Assembly (NCBI GenBank): GCA_030583865.1
Contig: CP129479.1
Location: 2,008,819 to 2,072,818 of the forward strand
Length of the DNA stretch: 64,000 nt
Reading direction: 5' to 3'
Source: Thermodesulfobacteriota bacterium
GTDB lineage: Bacteria; Desulfobacterota; GWC2-55-46
In this document: positions 61,816 through 64,000 of the stretch, in pieces
How positions within the stretch are numbered: the first letter of the stretch is position 1
How the letters are laid out: every line of letters starts with the position of its first letter
Notes under the pieces: model-generated
The model's input: only the letters and a program-made list of their open reading frames with translations
Database searches by the model: none
What the model was told of the DNA's origin: nothing
Translations under genes and position numbers: made by a program

Positions 61816-63204
61816 CTACCTCTTTCTCCCTATCTTATGGATCGCCATGCCGTGCACGTCCTCCGCGGCCTCCATGACGAGCTCGGGAAGCGTCGGATGC
61901 GCGTGTATTGTCTCCGCGAGATCCTTCACGGTTACCCCGGCCCGCATGGCAATGGCGGCCTCGCCAATGAGGTCGGTCGCGTGCGCGCCCACTATCGAGC
62001 AGCCGAGGACCTTGTCGGTCCCCGGGTCGGCGACTATCTGGACGAAGCCTTCGGTCTCGCCCATGCCGAGCGCCTTGCCGCTCGCAGCGTACGGGAACCT
62101 GCCGACCCTGACCTCGATGCCCTTTTCCACAGCGTCCTTTTCACGCAAGCCGACGCTCGCTATCTCGGGGTCGGTGAATATACCGGCCGGTATCACGGAA
62201 TAGTCCATCCTGGCGTCCTTGCCGAGCGCGGCGTTTGCGGCGACGATGCCCTGTGTCGAGGCCACGTGCGCAAGGAGCATCTTGCCTGTAACGTCGCCTA
62301 TGGCGTAGACGCCCTTGACGTTCGTCTCCATGCGCTCGTCAACCGCTATCCTGCCCTTTTCGATATTCACGCCCAGGGCGTCAAGGCCTATGCCGGAAGA
62401 GTTGAACGAGCGGCCTATGGCGACCATGACCTTCTCGGTAATGAACTCGCGCCCGTCCTTGAGCCTGGTCTTTACGCAGCCGTCCTCGGGGACGACCGCC
62501 TCGACCTGGACGTCCGTAAGCACGTTCACGCCGGTCTCCTTGAACCTCTTGGCGATGACCCTTGAGACCATCCTGTCCTCGGTAGTTAGTATGGAGGGAA
62601 GGAGCTCGACTACCATGACCCTGCTCCCGAAGGCTGAGAAGAGGGTGGCGAACTCGCAGCCCATGACGCCCCCGCCTATCACGAGGAGCGATTCCGGCAC
62701 CTTCTTAACGTCCAGCATCTCCGTGGACGTGAGCACGTTTTTCCCGTCTATGTTGAAGGCGGGTATCATGGCCGGCTCAGAGCCGGTCGCGACTATTATG
62801 GACTTTGCGGCAATGGCCTCGGTCGAGCCGTTGGTAACCCTCACCCTTCCGGCGGACTCAAGGAAGGCGCTCCCCTTTATGACCTCGACCTTGTTGCCCT
62901 TAAGGAGCTGCTCGACCCCTCCGACGAGCTTCTTTACGACCCCGTCCTTCCGCTCTACCGCCTTCGCAAGGTCGAAGGATATCTCCCCCACGTTCACGCC
63001 GAAATCCGCGGCGTGCTTCGAGGCCTCCAGGGCCTTTGCCGAATAATAAAGGGCCTTGGTCGGTATGCAGCCCCGGTTGAGGCAAGTGCCGCCGATACTG
63101 TCCCTTTCGACCAGGGCGGTCTTGGCGCCGAGCTGCGCGGCCCTTATCGCCGCGACATACCCGCCTGGCCCGGCCCCGACTACAACGATATCGAACTCTC
63201 GCAC
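61816..63204 (-). CDS. lpdA: Dihydrolipoyl dehydrogenase
   Basis: 462 residues. FAD-binding GAGPGG (10-15), redox-active disulfide C41-C46 in GGTCLNRGCIPTK, NAD-binding GGGVMGCEFA in the middle, and the C-terminal interface with HAHPTLPELVMEAA containing the catalytic His-Glu pair. It reoxidises lipoamide of 2-oxoacid dehydrogenase or glycine-cleavage complexes; none of the partner genes is in the window. Confidence 0.95.
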   Translation of the reverse strand: MREFDIVVVGAGPGGYVAAIRAAQLGAKTALVERDSIGGTCLNRGCIPTKALYYSAKALEASKHAADFGVNVGEISFDLAKAVERKDGVVKKLVGGVEQLLKGNKVEVIKGSAFLESAGRVRVTNGSTEAIAAKSIIVATGSEPAMIPAFNIDGKNVLTSTEMLDVKKVPESLLVIGGGVMGCEFATLFSAFGSRVMVVELLPSILTTEDRMVSRVIAKRFKETGVNVLTDVQVEAVVPEDGCVKTRLKDGREFITEKVMVAIGRSFNSSGIGLDALGVNIEKGRIAVDERMETNVKGVYAIGDVTGKMLLAHVASTQGIVAANAALGKDARMDYSVIPAGIFTDPEIASVGLREKDAVEKGIEVRVGRFPYAASGKALGMGETEGFVQIVADPGTDKVLGCSIVGAHATDLIGEAAIAMRAGVTVKDLAETIHAHPTLPELVMEAAEDVHGMAIHKIGRKR

Positions 63205-63232
63205 TCTCGAATACCCCCGCTATAAAAATATA

Positions 63233-63375
63233 AGGCAACCTCTAAAAATTATATATTTTTCACGCAATCAAGGAAGGCCGGGAATAAAAAGCGGAGCATA
63301 TATGATAATATGTGAGCATTTTTATTCCCGGCCTGACGCAGAGTCCGGGGAAAAGATCAATTTTTAGAGCTTGCC
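63233..63375. repeat. Repeat A, long form
   Basis: AGGCAACCTCTAAAAATTAT on the left and ATCAATTTTTAGAGCTTGCC on the right, with the same GGCCGGGAATAAAAA / TTTTTATTCCCGGCC central hairpin as 41542-41685; the central 80 bases look almost unchanged between the two. It lies between lpdA and tsaE. Confidence 0.92.
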
Positions 63376-63388
63376 ATAAGTCTTTCAC

Positions 63389-63850
63389 TTATAACACAGG
63401 CTTTCCATGCTTTCCAGCGTCGTCTTTTATCCTGAGCTCGATCTCCCTCTCGGTATCCGAGACGTACCTGAACCGGACCATTATCCTGCAGTCACGGAGG
63501 AGCGATGGCGCGCGCTCGGCCCATTCAATGACGGCGACCCCATTTCCGTGGACATATTCCTCGAGCCCGGCGAAAAGGAACTCCTCCTCGCCCATTATCC
63601 TGTAGAGGTCCATGTGGTAGAGGGGCAGCCTGCCCCCTTCGTAGATATTGAGTATCGTGAAGCTCGGGCTCTTTACGGCCCCTTTTGCGCCGAGGCCCCT
63701 GGCCAAGCCCCTTACGAAGCGGGTCTTGCCGCCGCCGAGCTCGCCTGTTAGCGCAACACAGTCCCCAGCCCCTAGCTTCACCGCAAGCCCTTCGCCTATG
63801 CGTTCCGTCTCTTCAGGGGAGGAAGTCAGGTATGTGAATGCCTCTTCCAT
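63389..63850 (-). CDS. tsaE: tRNA threonylcarbamoyladenosine biosynthesis ATPase TsaE
   Basis: 153 residues. Walker A GELGGGKT (36-43), TRFVRGLARGLG, SPSFTILNIYEG and LYHMDLYRI are family signatures. Partner of TsaB and TsaD in making t6A37 of tRNAs. It starts immediately at the stop of the upstream hydrate-dehydratase gene, an order found in many bacteria. Confidence 0.95.
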   Translation of the reverse strand: MEEAFTYLTSSPEETERIGEGLAVKLGAGDCVALTGELGGGKTRFVRGLARGLGAKGAVKSPSFTILNIYEGGRLPLYHMDLYRIMGEEEFLFAGLEEYVHGNGVAVIEWAERAPSLLRDCRIMVRFRYVSDTEREIELRIKDDAGKHGKPVL

Positions 63851-64000
63851 TCAGGAGTGGTCTACAAAGGAGTTCATCAGGCGTGGGATCTCCGGCACGA
63901 GGTCCATCGCCATCATCCCGAGCTCGCCCTGCGCCCTCTTCACCTCGTCGCCGGCAAGGCCGTGGATGTAGGCGGCAGCGCACGCGGCCTGGGCCGGGCC
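63851..64000 (-). CDS. NAD(P)H-hydrate dehydratase, C-terminal end (partial)
   Basis: The minus strand reads 49 residues with no interruption: QAACAAAYIHGLAGDEVKRA, then GELGMMAMDLVPEIPRLM and stop TGA at 63851-63853. AYIHGLAGD and the (M/I)A.DL...IP end are the C-terminal signature of the YjeF/NnrD dehydratase that repairs hydrated NAD(P)H. The rest lies beyond the window. It abuts tsaE, a common gene order. Confidence 0.85.
   Translation of the reverse strand, partial: GPAQAACAAAYIHGLAGDEVKRAQGELGMMAMDLVPEIPRLMNSFVDHS

Overview
The window is GC-rich, apart from an AT-richer mrr gene and sulfotransferase gene, and is densely coded. The cell is Gram-negative: it has a Wzm/Wzt polysaccharide exporter, an MtrB/PioB-type outer-membrane porin and a multihaem cytochrome conduit. 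An archaeal/V-type ATP synthase, an Aquifex-type aconitase, citramalate synthase, Mtr-type cytochromes, heavy use of AUA and AGG codons, and several families of dispersed palindromic repeats suggest an anaerobic or facultative lineage near Desulfobacterota or Nitrospirota. That placement is inference; there is no rRNA or other phylogenetic marker here.

Layout. 1-440: end of a tandem-ACT (GcvR-like) regulator. 498-6634: complete biotin operon bioB-F-H-C-A-D behind a candidate BirA operator. 6650-8584: aconitase. 8836-14292 (minus): a probable extracellular electron-transfer operon, decaheme cytochrome - MtrB-like porin - tetraheme c554-like cytochrome - chemoreceptor. 14465-20382 (plus): DUF2267 protein, D-lactate-dehydrogenase-like enzyme, GH15 glucoamylase/trehalase-like enzyme, membrane protein, gluconate-dehydrogenase subunit-3-like protein and GMC oxidoreductase. 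20391-24669 (minus): three-gene ABC export system (ATPase, FtsX permease, HlyD adaptor). 24831-40675 (minus): cell-surface polysaccharide cluster with Wzm/Wzt, a sulfotransferase beside its own APS kinase, seven glycosyltransferases, four methyltransferases and two tiny stand-alone coiled-coil proteins that share a C-terminal SWK-T-P-R motif with the tail of one glycosyltransferase. 40676-44605: repeat-rich, with tRNA-Cys, a secreted nuclease, a HAMP membrane protein and an AbrB-like/cupin gene pair. 44606-49699 (minus): MetF, PurQ, PurS, PurC, an Mrr-type restriction endonuclease inserted between purC and purB, and PurB. 49844-58205 (minus): nine-gene V/A-type ATP synthase operon. 58283-64000 (minus): ComEA-like protein, CimA, LysC, dihydrolipoyl dehydrogenase, TsaE and the end of an NAD(P)H-hydrate dehydratase.

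Repeats named here. A: palindromic element with ends like GGCAACCTCTAAAAA, short (about 70 bp) and long (about 143 bp) forms. B: ends CAGGCTGCTCAAAAAG. C: CATTCTGAGCGAAGCGAAG or CATTGCGAG type, often bracketed by AAGGTCTGATTAATTC. D: AATCCCCC...GGGGGATT. E: CCTCCCTTGATGGGAGG plus GCAGCAAGCTGCGGGG. They fill nearly all long intergenic gaps and in places supply the last codons and stop of a gene.

The most interesting signals are the electron-conduit operon with a built-in chemoreceptor and two non-standard Cys/His motifs, the stand-alone SWK-tail mini-proteins, the sulfation module in the polysaccharide cluster, the AbrB-cupin pair, and the way repeat A sits on gene ends.
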